64,000 nucleotides of DNA from assembly GCA_963704975.1 (NCBI GenBank), contig CAVPIK010000021.1:62001-126000 (forward strand), read 5' to 3'. The stretch comes from JAGNDO01 sp963704975 (GTDB lineage Bacteria; Chloroflexota; Anaerolineae; Caldilineales; Caldilineaceae). Under the pieces are notes generated by a model, which worked only from the letters and a program-made list of their open reading frames with translations, searched no databases and was not told where the DNA came from. Shown here in pieces: positions 17,497 through 27,671 of the stretch (positions within the stretch are counted from its first letter, which is position 1; each line of letters begins with the position of its first letter). Position numbers and translations under genes: made by a program.

Positions 17497-18994
17497 CTAG
17501 ACGGCATGGGCCAGTTTAGATCCCAGATCCTTCAGCCGCGGATAGAGGCTGGTATAAAGCGGATACATGGCGGCGTAGACGGCCACATCCGGGCCGGGCT
17601 GGACCCGATCCGTGACTTGGACCGTGGCGGCCACGGCGGCATCCACATCCGGGAAGGCGCCCGCGCCCACGGCGGCCAGCAGCGCCGCCCCAAAGGCCGC
17701 GCCCTCCGTGGTGTTGATCGTGACCAGTTCCGTGTTCAGCACATCGGCCAAAATCTGCCGCCACAACGGGCTGCGCGCCCCGCCCCCGGCCACCCGCACT
17801 TGCGTAATTTCGCCCCACGCCTGCGCCTTTCATCAGCTCAAAGCTGTCCCGCAGGCCAAAGGCCACCCCTTCCAGCACGGCACGGGTCAGGTGGGCCTGG
17901 GTGTGGCGCACGGTCAGGCCGATGAAGCCGCCCCGGGCGTCCGGGTCGGGATGGGGGGTGCGCTCGCCGGTGAGATAGGGCAGGAAGAGCAGGCCATCGC
18001 TGCCCGCGGGCACATCCGCGGCCGGGGCCAGCAGATCGTCGTAGCTCACGCCGGGGGCCAAGGTGTCCCGATACCAGCGCAGGCTGCCCGCGGCCGAGAG
18101 CATGACGCCCATCATGTGCCAGCGACCGGGCACGGCGTGGCAGAAGGCGTGCAGTCGGCCCTCCGCCTCGATGACCGGGGCATCGGTCCCGGCAAAGACC
18201 ACGCCGGAGGTGCCCAGGGCCAGGGAGACGATCCCCGGCGTCACCGCGCCCACGCCCACGGCCCCGGCAGCCTGATCCCCGCCCCCGGCCATGACGGGCA
18301 CGCCCACGGGCAATCCCGTGGCCGCAGCCGCCGCGGCGGAAAGATGGCCGGTGATCTCCGGTCCTTCGTAGGTTTGGGGCAGATAGGCGGCGGGGATCTC
18401 CAAGGCCGCCAGCACTTCCGGCGACCAATCCCGTGCGGCGATGTCGAAGAGTTGTGTGCCCGCGGCCCCGGCTTTGTCCGTGGCGTAGTCGCCGGTGAGG
18501 CGCAGGCGCACGAAGTCTTTGGGCAGCAGAATGTGCCGGGTCTTGGCCCACACGTCCGGCTCGTTTTCCTGCACCCACAGGATCTTGGGGGCGGTGAAGC
18601 CGGTGAGGGCGTCGTTGCCGGTGATCTGGATCAGGCGGGCTTTGCCCAGGCGGGCACGCATGGTGTCACACTGGGCTTGGGTGCGCTGATCGTTCCATAA
18701 AATGGCGGGACGTAGGACGGCCCCCTCTTCGTCGAGCAGGACAAGTCCATGCATTTGCCCGGTCAATCCAATACCGGCCACGTCTTTTGGATCAATCCCC
18801 GACATGGCCAACACCTTGCGGATGCTGGCCGCGGTGCCGTCCCACCACAGGTCCGGGTGCTGTTCGCTCCACAGGGGCTTGGGGGTCTCGAAGCCATATT
18901 CCGTCGCCCCCACGGCCACAATGTTGCCCCGCTCGTCCATGAGCAGGGCCTTGGTGGCGGTGGTGGATGAGTCGATGCCGATGAAGTAGTTCAT
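17497..18994 (-). CDS. xylB: Xylulokinase (one frame break)
   Basis: FGGY-family kinase that phosphorylates D-xylulose for the pentose phosphate pathway. DSSTTATKALLMD phosphate motif at residues 8-20, IGLTGQMHGLVLLD, GGGDQAAGAVGVG and the C-terminal VRVAGGGARSPLWRQ signature. Removing one G from GGGG near 17813 joins GAGVG to EITQVRVAGG; otherwise the last about 100 residues are out of frame. AAAGGAG precedes the ATG. It lies next to xylA. Confidence 0.9.
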
Positions 18995-19007
18995 AAATGC
19001 TCCTTTG

Positions 19008-19059
19008 TTGCGTATTGCGTGTTGCGTGGCAAATCACCCACGCAACACGCAATACGCAA
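19008..19059. repeat. Perfect 22-bp inverted repeat between xylA and xylB
   Basis: A 22-base arm (19008-19029), itself built from TTGCGTA/TTGCGTG/TTGCGTG steps, is followed by an 8-base loop and its exact reverse complement (19038-19059). It is intercistronic, with no T tract in the direction of transcription. Confidence 0.85.
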
Positions 19060-19065
19060 TACATT

Positions 19066-20232
19066 TTATCGCACGCCCAACAGCACTTCCATGGTCAGTT
19101 GATCCAGGGCTTCGTAGCCCAGACCCCGAGCGCCCAGGGCGTCCCGGTCGAAGCTGGCGGCCTTGAGGGCGGCGGCTTTGGCCGGGGAGTATTTGCCGGT
19201 GAAGGCGTCCGTGCTGCCGTCGCCGCCGTTGATCTCGGCGATCATGGCCTGGATTTCGGCGTCCGCCTGCCAGGCGTCGGCCTTGGCGGCCAGGAGATCA
19301 TAGGTGCGGATGCAGCCCCGGGCGAAGGCCTTGACGCCTTCGTAGTCCTCCGTGCGGTAGGCGTGGGCGTCGAAGTGGAGGGAGCCGTTGTAGCCCACCT
19401 GCTTGAGGAACTTGACCAGGAAGAAGGCGCTCTTGATGTCCGCGGCGCCGAAGCGGAAGTCCTGATCGTAGCGACCGATCACCTGGTCGTTGAGGTCGAT
19501 GTGGAAGAGCTTGCCGGCGTCCCAGGCCTGGGCCACGCCGTGCAGGAAGTTGAGACCGGCCATGTGCTCGTGGGCCACTTCCGGGTTGACGCCGACCATT
19601 TCGGAATGGTCCAGGGTTTCGATAAAGGCCAGCATGTGGCCGATGGTGGCATTGTAGATGTGGCCCCGAGGTTCGTTGGGCTTGGGTTCCAGGGCGAATT
19701 TGAGGTCGTAGCCCTGGTCTTTGACATATTCGCACAGGAAGTTCATGGCGTCCCGGTTGCGCTGGATGGCGGCCAGCGGTTCCTTGGCCGCGTCGGTCTC
19801 GGCCCCTTCCCGCCCGCCCCAGAAGACGTAGATCTGCGCGCCCATCTCCACGCCCAGGTCGATGGATTGCATGGTCTTTTGCAGGGCATAGGCCCGCACC
19901 TTGGGGTCATTCGAGGTGAATGCGCCATCTTTGAAAGCCGGATGGCTGAAGAGATTGGTGGTGGCCATGGGCACGACCAGCCCGGTGTCGGCCAGGGCTT
20001 TTTTGAAGTCGGCCACAATCCGGTCCCGCTGGGCCGGGGTGGCGTCGATGGGCACCAGATCGTTGTCGTGGAAGTTGACGCCGTACGCGCCGGCTTCGGC
20101 CAACAGGTGCACGATCTCCACGGGGGAGATGGCTTTGCGCACGGGTTCGCCGAAGGGATCCCGGCCCACGTTGCCCACGGTCCACAGGCCGAAGGTGAAT
20201 TTGCGGTTGGGTTGAGCAAGTTTAGCGGTCAT
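19066..20232 (-). CDS. xylA: Xylose isomerase
   Basis: Interconverts D-xylose and D-xylulose. 388 residues, the class I (actinobacterial-type) length. Catalytic region NFHDNDLVPID, metal-binding LEPKPNEPRG, GVNPEVAHEHMAG and FHIDLNDQ are all present. The start at ATG 20232 has AGGAG seven bases upstream. The open frame continues upstream into the GH3 gene, but only because the GH3 gene has frame breaks. Confidence 0.95.
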   Translation of the reverse strand: MTAKLAQPNRKFTFGLWTVGNVGRDPFGEPVRKAISPVEIVHLLAEAGAYGVNFHDNDLVPIDATPAQRDRIVADFKKALADTGLVVPMATTNLFSHPAFKDGAFTSNDPKVRAYALQKTMQSIDLGVEMGAQIYVFWGGREGAETDAAKEPLAAIQRNRDAMNFLCEYVKDQGYDLKFALEPKPNEPRGHIYNATIGHMLAFIETLDHSEMVGVNPEVAHEHMAGLNFLHGVAQAWDAGKLFHIDLNDQVIGRYDQDFRFGAADIKSAFFLVKFLKQVGYNGSLHFDAHAYRTEDYEGVKAFARGCIRTYDLLAAKADAWQADAEIQAMIAEINGGDGSTDAFTGKYSPAKAAALKAASFDRDALGARGLGYEALDQLTMEVLLGVR

Positions 20233-20267
20233 GATTTGGCTCCTGAAAAGGAAGGTTGATTGGTTGA

Positions 20268-22651
20268 TTATTCCACCGCGGCGGCGGTGAAGAAGGCTCG
20301 TTCGACTTCCACGGTTTCGCCCGTGATCTCGAAAGCTGGCGGAGAGGGGCAGATCCGCCGAGGACGTGCCGACAAAGAGCGGATGCTCCCCGGCTCCACC
20401 ACCCAACGCATGGAGGCGTCGAGGAAGGCCAGTTGGTTCACCGGCATCTCGAAGCGCACGGTGCGCCGTTCGCCGGGCTGCAAGGTCAGCCGTTGGAAAC
20501 CGGCCAAGGCCAACAGGGGCCGGGTGATGCTGGCCACTTCGTCCCGGGCGTAGAGCTGCACCACTTCGTCCCCGACTCGGTCGCCGGTGTTGACCACATC
20601 CACCTGCACCGTGACGGTCTCGCCTGCCACGGCCGTGGCTCGATCCAGACGCAGATTTTCCAGCGTCAAAGGTAGTATAGCTCAACCCGAAGCCGAAGGG
20701 AAAGAGGGGCGTGTTGGACAGATCCACATAGGTCGTCTTCCAGTGGGAACGCCCGCCGGAGGGCTTGACCCCGTAATAGATCGGCACCTGCCCCACGGAG
20801 CGGGGGAAGGTCATGGGCAGCTTGCCGCCGGGGTTGATGTCGCCGAAAAGCACGTCGGCCACGGCTTCCGCGCCCTCCTCGCCGGGCAGCCACGCCTCCA
20901 CAATGGCGGGGACGTGCTCGGCAATCCAGCCGATGGAGAGCGGGCGACCGTTGACCAGCACGACCACGGTCGGCGTGCCCGTGGCGACCACAGCCTCAAC
21001 CAACTCTTGCTGAATGCCGGGCAGCCCCAGATCCGCCCGGTCCCGGGCCTCGCCGCTGGTGCAGTCGTCGGTCAGGCCGGACTTGTCGCCGACCACCACG
21101 ATGGCGACTTCGGCCTGGCGGGCGGCCTCCACGGCGGCGGCGATGCCATCCCGCCGCTGGCTGTTGATGTCACAGCCCTGGGCAAAGTGGACCGCGGCGT
21201 CAGGCCCCAGTTTGTCGCCGATGGCGGCCAGGATCGGGGCGATGGGCACGAAATCCTGCACCAATTCCACCTGATCGGCGATGGCGGCACCGAAAGGATT
21301 GTCCTTTTCCCGAGCCTCGATCAGGGTTTCGATGTGGCAGATATAGGTGTAGTCGCCCACGAGATTGCGGGCGCTGTCTGCCGTGGGGCCGATCACCGCC
21401 ACGGATTTCAGCGACTTGGTCAGGGGCAGCAGATTGTGCGCATTTTTGAGTAAAATCATGGACTGCTGCGCAATACGCCGGGCTAGCTGTCGTTGGTCAG
21501 TCGTGTCGAACTGGGCGGCGGCGGCATCGACATCCACCAGGGGTTGCTCGAACAAGCCCAGTTGAAACTTGGTGCGCAAGACCCTGGCCACGCTGAGGTC
21601 AACCAGCGCTTCGTCCACCTGGCCAGCCGCCACCGCAGCCGCCAAGGGATCGCCCGTAGCAATCCGTGCTGGGCAGTTCCACATCGATCCCCGCGTACAG
21701 GGCCATGTGGGCGGACGTGCCCTTGTCCCCCGAAACGTGATGGGCTTGCTGAAGCTGGTCCACGGCGAAATAGTCCGAGACCACGATGCCGTCAAAGCCC
21801 CATTCGTCCCGCAGAATGTCCGTGAGCAGGGTGCGGCTGGCCGCGCAGGGCACGCCGTCGATCTCGTTGTAGCCGTTCATGACGGAATAGAGCCCGGCCT
21901 CCTTCACCGCGGCCTCGAAGGGGGCCAGAAAGATCTCCCGCAGCTCCCGTGGCGGAATATGGGCCGGATTCCAGTTGAAGCCGCCGTCGGTCAGGCCGTA
22001 GCCCACAAAGTGCTTGCCCGTGGCGATCACGCCTTGCCGCCAATCCTCGGTCTGGATGCCCCGCACATAGGCCGCGCCCATGTTGGCGGTCAGGGTGGCG
22101 TCCTCGCCGAAGGTCTCCTCCACCCGGCCCCAGCGGGGATCTCGCACCACATCCAGCACCGGGGAGAGGCCCTGGTGGGCGCCCACGGCCCGCATTTGGG
22201 TGCGCACGACCCCGGCCATCTCCCCGGCCAACTCCGGCTGCCACGTGCTGGCCAGGCCGATGATCTGGGGGAAGACCGTGGCCGAGCGGGCCATGTAGCC
22301 GGCGCAACACTCCTCGTGCACCATGGCCGGGATGCCCAGGCGGGTCTCGTCCCGCAGGAAGCGCTGGATGGCGTTGGCCCTGGCCGCGCTCTCCGCCGGG
22401 GTGAGGTTGCTGGCCCCGCCGATGCGGGTGATCTGGCCGATGCCTTCGCCCAGAAGTTCGGCTTGGCGGGCGTCGTCGGTCAGTTCATAGATCCAGCGGC
22501 TGCCCAGTTGGGCCAACTTCTCGGCCAGGGTCATGCGGGAAAGCAGGTCCGCCACCCGCTCGGCCACGGGCAGGGAGGGGTTGCGATAGGGCAGATACGC
22601 CGTATCGTCAAGCACGTTCAAAAGATCGGATGACTCCGCAAGCTTTGACAT
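20268..22651 (-). CDS. GH3 beta-glycosidase, probably beta-xylosidase/glucosidase (four frame breaks)
   Basis: Cytoplasmic glycoside hydrolase; no signal peptide. N-terminal GH3 barrel with KHFVGYG and GFDGIVVSDYFAV carrying the nucleophile Asp; second domain with NLLPLTKSLKSVAVIGP and NPGGKLPMTFPRSVGQVPIYY; C-terminal fibronectin-III-like domain (GFQRLTLQPGERRTV). The parts lie in three frames. Single-base fixes in homopolymers near 21655 (CCC), 20670 (AAA), 20387 (CCCC) and 20328 (AAA) give one continuous protein of about 790 residues. Neighbouring xylA/xylB suggest xylo-oligosaccharides as substrate; this is inferred. Confidence 0.88.
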
Positions 22652-22688
22652 AGTGGTGACTCCAGAAGAGGTGTGGGTTTAGGGCGGG

Positions 22689-23534
22689 CTACTCTTTCAC
22701 CGATCCCATGGCGATGCCGTTGACAATAAAGCGGGAGAAGATGGCATAGATTATCATAATCGGTGCGATGGTAACAGCCAACCCAAGGTAAATGGCCCCA
22801 TATTCTGTGCGATAGACATCGCCGCGCAGGGTCTGTACCAACATGGGCAAGGTGTATTTTTCGAGGGAATGGAGCAGGATAAAGGCGTTAAAGAAGTTGT
22901 TCCACGAGGCGACAAAGGCGAAGATGCCCACGGTCACCGCGCCGGGCACGGCAATGGGCAACATGATCTTGTGAAAGATGCTGAACTCTCCGGCCCCGTC
23001 CACGCGGCCGGCGTCGATCAGATCCCGAATAATGATGGATTCGAGGTATTGCTTGCCGAAAAATACCGTGCCGGCAGAGGCAATGGTGGGCAAGATCAGC
23101 GAGGCGTAGTTGTCGGTGAGTCCCAATTTCGACATGTATTGGTAGAAGCCAATGATCGAAAGCTGCATGGGGATCAGCACCAGGACAATGATAAAATTGG
23201 AGAAAAACTGCTTGCCTTTGAACTCATAGACGACGATGCCGTAGGCCGTCAAAAAAGCAAAGTAGACGGAAAGCACGGTGGAGGCGACCGCCACAAAGAC
23301 GCTGTTGCCAAAGCCGCGCCACAGATTAAGGCCCCGCCCCAACAGAATGTCGTAATTCTCTAACAGATGGGTGCTGGGCATCAGACTGAGCCCCTGTTGG
23401 ATCTGCACGGTGGAGCGGCTGGCGTTGACCAGCAGCAGCCAAATGGGGATGACCGTGACGATCAGCAGCAAAACAAGGGCAATATAGATCAATCCGCGCA
23501 GGATATTTGTGTTGAATCGGTAATTGTTCATCAT
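22689..23534 (-). CDS. Carbohydrate ABC transporter permease (MalG/UgpE type)
   Basis: Inner-membrane permease, 281 residues, six predicted helices. The EAA loop is at DAGRVDGAGEFSIFHKIMLP, facing a cytoplasmic ATPase. The start has GGAG about 9 bases upstream. Downstream partner of the permease at 23580; no ATPase gene is present locally, so a shared MsmX-type ATPase is assumed. Confidence 0.92.
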   Translation of the reverse strand: MMNNYRFNTNILRGLIYIALVLLLIVTVIPIWLLLVNASRSTVQIQQGLSLMPSTHLLENYDILLGRGLNLWRGFGNSVFVAVASTVLSVYFAFLTAYGIVVYEFKGKQFFSNFIIVLVLIPMQLSIIGFYQYMSKLGLTDNYASLILPTIASAGTVFFGKQYLESIIIRDLIDAGRVDGAGEFSIFHKIMLPIAVPGAVTVGIFAFVASWNNFFNAFILLHSLEKYTLPMLVQTLRGDVYRTEYGAIYLGLAVTIAPIMIIYAIFSRFIVNGIAMGSVKE

Positions 23535-23579
23535 GGCATGTTCTCCGTTCTCTGGTCGGTTTGCGCTGGCTTGCAGACC

Positions 23580-24479
23580 TTAGCGACTGTCCCTGTCTCG
23601 CAGGAAGTAGAAAATACCCAATGCAGTGACGGTTGTCATCAAGAAGACGACCACGCCAACGGTCGATGCCGCCCCAATGTGCCCCTTACTGCTGCTAAAT
23701 TTCAGGTACATGAGGATATTGTTGGTCATGATGGAGCCGCTGGGCGAGCCCCTGCCGTCGGTGAGCAAGAAAGGGATGTCAAACATCTGCATGCCACCCA
23801 CCAGGGAGGTGACAAAGACGTAGATCAAAATCGGCCGCAGAAGCGGAATCGTGATACGCCAGAACATTTGCTGCTCGGTGGCCCCGTCCATCATCGCCGC
23901 CTCGTACAGGGCCACGGAGATGGAGGTCATGCCGGCCATAATCAGAATGATGGTCGATCCATACCACATCCACCACTGGATGAAGACCACCAGGCTGCGG
24001 GTGATGGTGACATTCTGCAAGAACTGCATAGCTTCGGGCAAGAATCCGGCCCGCACCAAGACCTGGTTGACCGGACCATAGAAAGAGAACAAGCTAAAGA
24101 AGAGGGCGGCGATGGCCGCGGGCATCAGCAGATTGGGCAAAAAGAAGATTGCCCGCCACAGCCCCACACCACGGATGCGCAGACGCACGCTCGTGAACCA
24201 GACCGACAGCACCATGGCCACGCCAACCTGGGGGATGAAATTCAACATCCAGATCAACCAAGTGTTTTTCACCGCGGTCATGAAGACGCTATCGGCAAAC
24301 AGGAGTCGGAAATTCTTCAGCCCCACCCAGTTCACCGTCGGGCTCATCAGCGTGGCATCCGTAAAGCTGAGGTAGAGGGTGTTATAGACCGGGTATAGCC
24401 CAAACACCAGGAAAGCAATCACAAAGGGCGTGATGAAGAGATACCCGTAGGTATCTTTCTTCAATCGGGATGAGATCAT
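23580..24479 (-). CDS. Carbohydrate ABC transporter permease (MalF/UgpA type)
   Basis: First permease of the xylose-locus importer, about 299 residues. Start chosen at ATG 24479 (AGGAG upstream), not the in-frame ATG at 24497. Features FITPFVIAFLVFGLYP in the first helix and the EAA loop EAAMMDGATEQQMFWRITIP. Pairs with the permease at 22689 and the binding protein at 24729. Confidence 0.92.
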   Translation of the reverse strand: MISSRLKKDTYGYLFITPFVIAFLVFGLYPVYNTLYLSFTDATLMSPTVNWVGLKNFRLLFADSVFMTAVKNTWLIWMLNFIPQVGVAMVLSVWFTSVRLRIRGVGLWRAIFFLPNLLMPAAIAALFFSLFSFYGPVNQVLVRAGFLPEAMQFLQNVTITRSLVVFIQWWMWYGSTIILIMAGMTSISVALYEAAMMDGATEQQMFWRITIPLLRPILIYVFVTSLVGGMQMFDIPFLLTDGRGSPSGSIMTNNILMYLKFSSSKGHIGAASTVGVVVFLMTTVTALGIFYFLRDRDSR

Positions 24480-24497
24480 CGGTCGACTCCTATCCAA

Positions 24498-24728
24498 AGG
24501 CCGTAGCGAGGGGTCAAGGGTGGGGAGGGCACAAGAGTGATACCGCCCCCCACCCTTTCATGTTGTCATATTGAAGATCAAACAGGCTGCATTTTTGAAA
24601 TCACGCTATAGTAGACCAGATGGCGTCAGCTTGCCATCTGCCCAAACCGGACCCGTGACCCGGCCATCCAGGAGGTGTTCCACCAAGTCACGGATCCGGC
24701 GAGAGCACAGAGAGGTCAGCGATCAGGC
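24498..24728. other. Structured intergenic region before the permeases
   Basis: Between the binding-protein gene and the permease genes. Contains GGGTGGGGAGGG/CCCCCCACCC, AGATGGC/GCCATCT with an 8-base loop, and CCGGACCCGTGAC/GTCACGGATCCGG. Such intercistronic hairpins often keep the binding-protein message more abundant than the permease message; that role is inferred. No gene is seen. Confidence 0.5.
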
Positions 24729-26176
24729 CTAGTTAATGACCAGATCCGGGAAGTCGATGCGCAGGTTGGTCTTCCAGGAGGCCCACATGTCATCAATCGC
24801 GATTTCGCCGTTCAGGTACTGGTTCAGCGGGTCGACGCATGGCACGCTGAATGGCATCGTCAGAACCGGTCATCAGCTTGGCGTTGACGGACGGGGCCGC
24901 TGCCGCAAAGCCAGCATAGGAATTCTGCCCGGCCAAGAAGGCGCTCAGTTCCGAGTCATCGAACGAAGCCGTGATCGCTTCCACCACAACCTGGCTGGAG
25001 ACGAAGTCGCCCGGGGCCTGCATCTGGCTATCGGGCACGTTCGGGATCGATGGCCTTCAGGTACTCATTGGTGTAGACGCCGGTCGCCCAGTTGGTCAGG
25101 TTTTCCTGATCCAGGGTGGCGAAGCGAATGAATTCCTTGGCCAGGTCCATGTTCGCGCCGTCCTTGATAGCGCCCAGCCAAGTCCCGCCCCATTGGTAGG
25201 GCAGGGGACCGGTGATGACTGCCCAGTCGCCGCTGGTGTCACTGCTGCCGTCAGCCGATTTGGCATTGGGAGCCAGCACATAGGGCAGGCCCCAGGTGGG
25301 CAGGAAGTAGCTGAAGATCTGCTTGGCGTTGCCGTTGGCATCCACCAGGGAGTCGTTCATGCCAGCAAACCAGCCTTCTTGCCACTGCTGAGCCTGGGCT
25401 TCGTAGCCTTCATCACGGAAGAGCTTGGCGGTCTCGACATACTTGTCCACCATGGGGTCAACGACCAGGGTATCGTCCACAACCCAAGGCTGGGCTCGAT
25501 TGGCGAAGAAGGGGCTCTGGAAGTCACCGCTGGAGGCGACCATGAAGGTTGCGCCGGCGGATTTCTCCTTGACGACAGCGGCGGCGGCCGTGTACTTGTC
25601 CATGTCGGACAGCAGAGCCTGGATTTCAGTGGGATCGTCCGTGCCAAAGTATTCCGTGGCCAAGCTGCGACGATAGAAGAGGGCGCCAGGCGTGGCCTGA
25701 TAGGCAAAGGCCTTGATCACGCCATCGCTTGTGCCCACGTCCGTAACAAAGGCATAGGTCTTGTTAGCCTCGGCATAGGGCATCAGGTCGGCCAAGTCGG
25801 CCAGGAAGTCGGCTTCCACATACTGCTTGACAAAGGCAGCTTCCAGGGCGATCACATCGGGCGCATCCTTCGTGCCCAGGGCGGCCAGAAGCTTGGTCTG
25901 GTAGTCGCCGTTGGTCATGGGGATCATGGTGTATTGCACGTCCACGTCCGGGTGCGTCTTCTCAAACGCAATGGCCATGGTGTTGATCTCGTTGGTGAAA
26001 GACCAGACATTCAGCACGGTCTTGCCAGCGGCGGGCGCAGCAACCGCAGGGGCGGCCTCACCGGGTGCCGCAGCAGCAGGCGCTTCACTGGCGGCAGGTG
26101 CCGTAGCCGGTGTAGCACAAGCCCCTAAAAGCATGCTCAATACCAGAACTAACGCCAAAAACTTGTTTCGAAACAT
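24729..26176 (-). CDS. Sugar ABC transporter substrate-binding lipoprotein (two frame breaks)
   Basis: Lipobox LLGAC near residue 20, then an Ala/Pro/Glu linker, then a family-1-type sugar-binding fold (LNVWSFTNEINTMAIAFEKTHPDVDV, DAPDVIALEAAF, GGTWLGAIKDGA). Fixing CCC near 25037 and one base near 24835 joins it to AIQR...LNQYLNGEIAIDDMWASW and a stop at 24729-24731. AAAGGAG precedes the ATG. Likely binds xylose or xylo-oligosaccharide, by context only. Confidence 0.9.
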
Positions 26177-26252
26177 TTGGAGTCTCCTTTGAAAAAAAAT
26201 GGTGAATTGTACAGACAAACAGAAAGGGTAGACGGACCAAGAAACGCCACTT

Positions 26253-26266
26253 TGCAAGCGCTTGCA
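26253..26266. promoter_or_regulatory. LacI-family operator O1 (xyl side)
   Basis: TGCAAGCGCTTGCA is a perfect 14-bp palindrome with the central CG usual for LacI/GalR operators. It lies 77 bp upstream of the binding-protein ATG. Confidence 0.8.
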
Positions 26267-26393
26267 GATAATCTCAAAAAAAAAGACGATGATTCAAAGT
26301 ATCGGGTGAAAAATCGCCTGCAAAACCGAGCCAAAAGAAGAGTCGAATTTATGGATTCTTTATTTGAGTTCACAGAAGCGCTGGTTTAGGGGC

Positions 26394-26422
26394 TTGACAG
26401 AGCGCTTGATTGGGTGTTTACT
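26394..26422 (+). promoter_or_regulatory. Promoter of the LacI-family gene
   Basis: TTGACA (26394-26399), 17-bp spacer, TTTACT (26417-26422). Operator O2 begins five bases further on, so bound repressor would block its own transcription. Confidence 0.6.
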
Positions 26423-26426
26423 GATA

Positions 26427-26442
26427 TTGCAAGCGCTTGCAA
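26427..26442. promoter_or_regulatory. LacI-family operator O2 (regulator side)
   Basis: TTGCAAGCGCTTGCAA is a perfect 16-bp palindrome sharing the 14-bp core of O1. The centres of O1 and O2 are 175 bp apart, so looping is possible. Confidence 0.8.
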
Positions 26443-26554
26443 AAACAGTATATATCGATTTTTTTAACCTGTCAAGCCCCAATTTTTGTTTTCCGCCTTG
26501 GGACAGGGTATTCTTCTGTCAACAGCCCAATTTCTCGCCACATGTGAGCATGCC

Positions 26555-27588
26555 ATGGAATCAAACCAACCGATCACGGCCAACGTCACCATCTTCGACG
26601 TCGCCCGGGAGGCCGGGGTCTCCTACTCCACCGTCTCCCGGGTGATCAACAACAAAGAATATGTGAAGGAGTCCACCCGGGCCACGGTGCAGACAGCCAT
26701 GGCCCGGCTGGGCTATGTGGCCAACCTAAAGGCCCGCAGCCTGGCCGGGGGCCACTCCCAGGTGATCGGTGTGTTGATCTACGATTTGGAGACCAACTAC
26801 ACTGTGCAGATCGTGCGGGGGATTGACGATCAGGTCTCTTCCCTCGACTACGATATGCTCATGGCCACCACCCACCAGCGCAAGGTGAAGGAGGCGGGCT
26901 ACGTGGTCAAGCTGGCCCAGGGGCTGGCCGACGGGCTGCTGATCATCCTGCCCCGCAACCTGGATGCCTATCTCCCGGATCTGCATCGACTCAACTTCCC
27001 GTATGTGCTTATCGACCATCCGGGAAAGGATGCGTCGGACACCACGGTCCAAGCCACCAATTTTCAGGGGGGCTACACCGCCACACAGCACTTGATCGAG
27101 TTGGGCCACACTCGGATCGCCACCATCACCGGCCCGGGGATCTGGCCTGCACAACGGACCGACTGGCCGGTTTCCGGGCCGCCCTGGCGGATCATGGCCT
27201 GATCGAGTATTCGGAATTTGTGGTGGAGGGAGATTTTCAGGAACAGGGCGGTTTTGAGTGTGCCGGTCGACTGCTGGACCTGGCCCAGCCGCCCACGGCC
27301 ATCTTTGCGGCCAGCGATCTCATGGGCTTCGGTGCCATGCGGGCGGCGAAGGAGCGGGGCATCGTCGTGCCCGCTGATCTATCCGTGGTGGGTTTCGATG
27401 ATATTGACGAGTCGGCGCTGATCGTGCCGGGGCTAACCACTGTGCGCCAGCCGTTGGAGGAGATGGGCCGACTGGCCACCCGGCTGCTGGTGGCGCTCAT
27501 CGAAAACCCCGATACCCCGCCCCAGCAACTAAATTTGACCACAGAGTTAGTGATCCGAGGGACCACGGCTCCCCCAAGCCGGCGTTAA
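26555..27588 (+). CDS. LacI-family transcriptional regulator of the xylose locus (one frame break)
   Basis: N-terminal helix-turn-helix TIFDVAREAGVSYSTVSRVIN (residues about 11-30) and hinge helix ARSLAGG, then a periplasmic-binding-like effector domain (IGVLIYDLETNY, HLIELGHTRIATITGP, SVVGFDDIDES, LTTVRQP). Adding one G to GGGG near 27136 joins the two halves through DLACTTDRLAGFRAAL. It is divergent from the xyl locus and faces two matching operators. The effector is probably a xylose-related sugar, by inference. Confidence 0.9.
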
Positions 27589-27602
27589 TTGGCCGAAAAA
27601 TA

Positions 27603-27665
27603 CGCCCAAAGACAAAATCGCCCAATCTCCGTTTTACTGAGATTGGGCGATTTTGTCTTTGGGCG
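27603..27665. terminator. Bidirectional terminator with perfect 27-bp stem
   Basis: A 27-base arm (27603-27629) and its exact reverse complement (27639-27665) around a nine-base loop, between convergent lacI and pfkA. The arms contain CGCCCAAAGACAAAATCGCC. A partial extra GGGCGATTGGGC follows. Confidence 0.85.
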
Positions 27666-27671
27666 ATTGGG

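Larger units (their letters stand above)
26177..26554. other. Divergent regulatory region between the xyl locus and lacI
   Basis: 378 bp, AT-richer than the genes. Holds two operator palindromes and the regulator promoter, listed separately. On the minus strand TTGAAT and AGATTA, 17 bp apart just upstream of the operator at 26253, may serve the xyl operon. No gene is seen. Confidence 0.6.

Noticed and set aside
18997..20259. 420-codon open frame on the plus strand
   Set aside because: Antisense of xylA; no recognisable motif and no ribosome site at a suitable place.
19066..21795. Single frame joining a GH3 domain to xylose isomerase
   Set aside because: The join depends on shifted codons of the GH3 fibronectin-like domain. 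xylA has its own start with AGGAG, so no real fusion.
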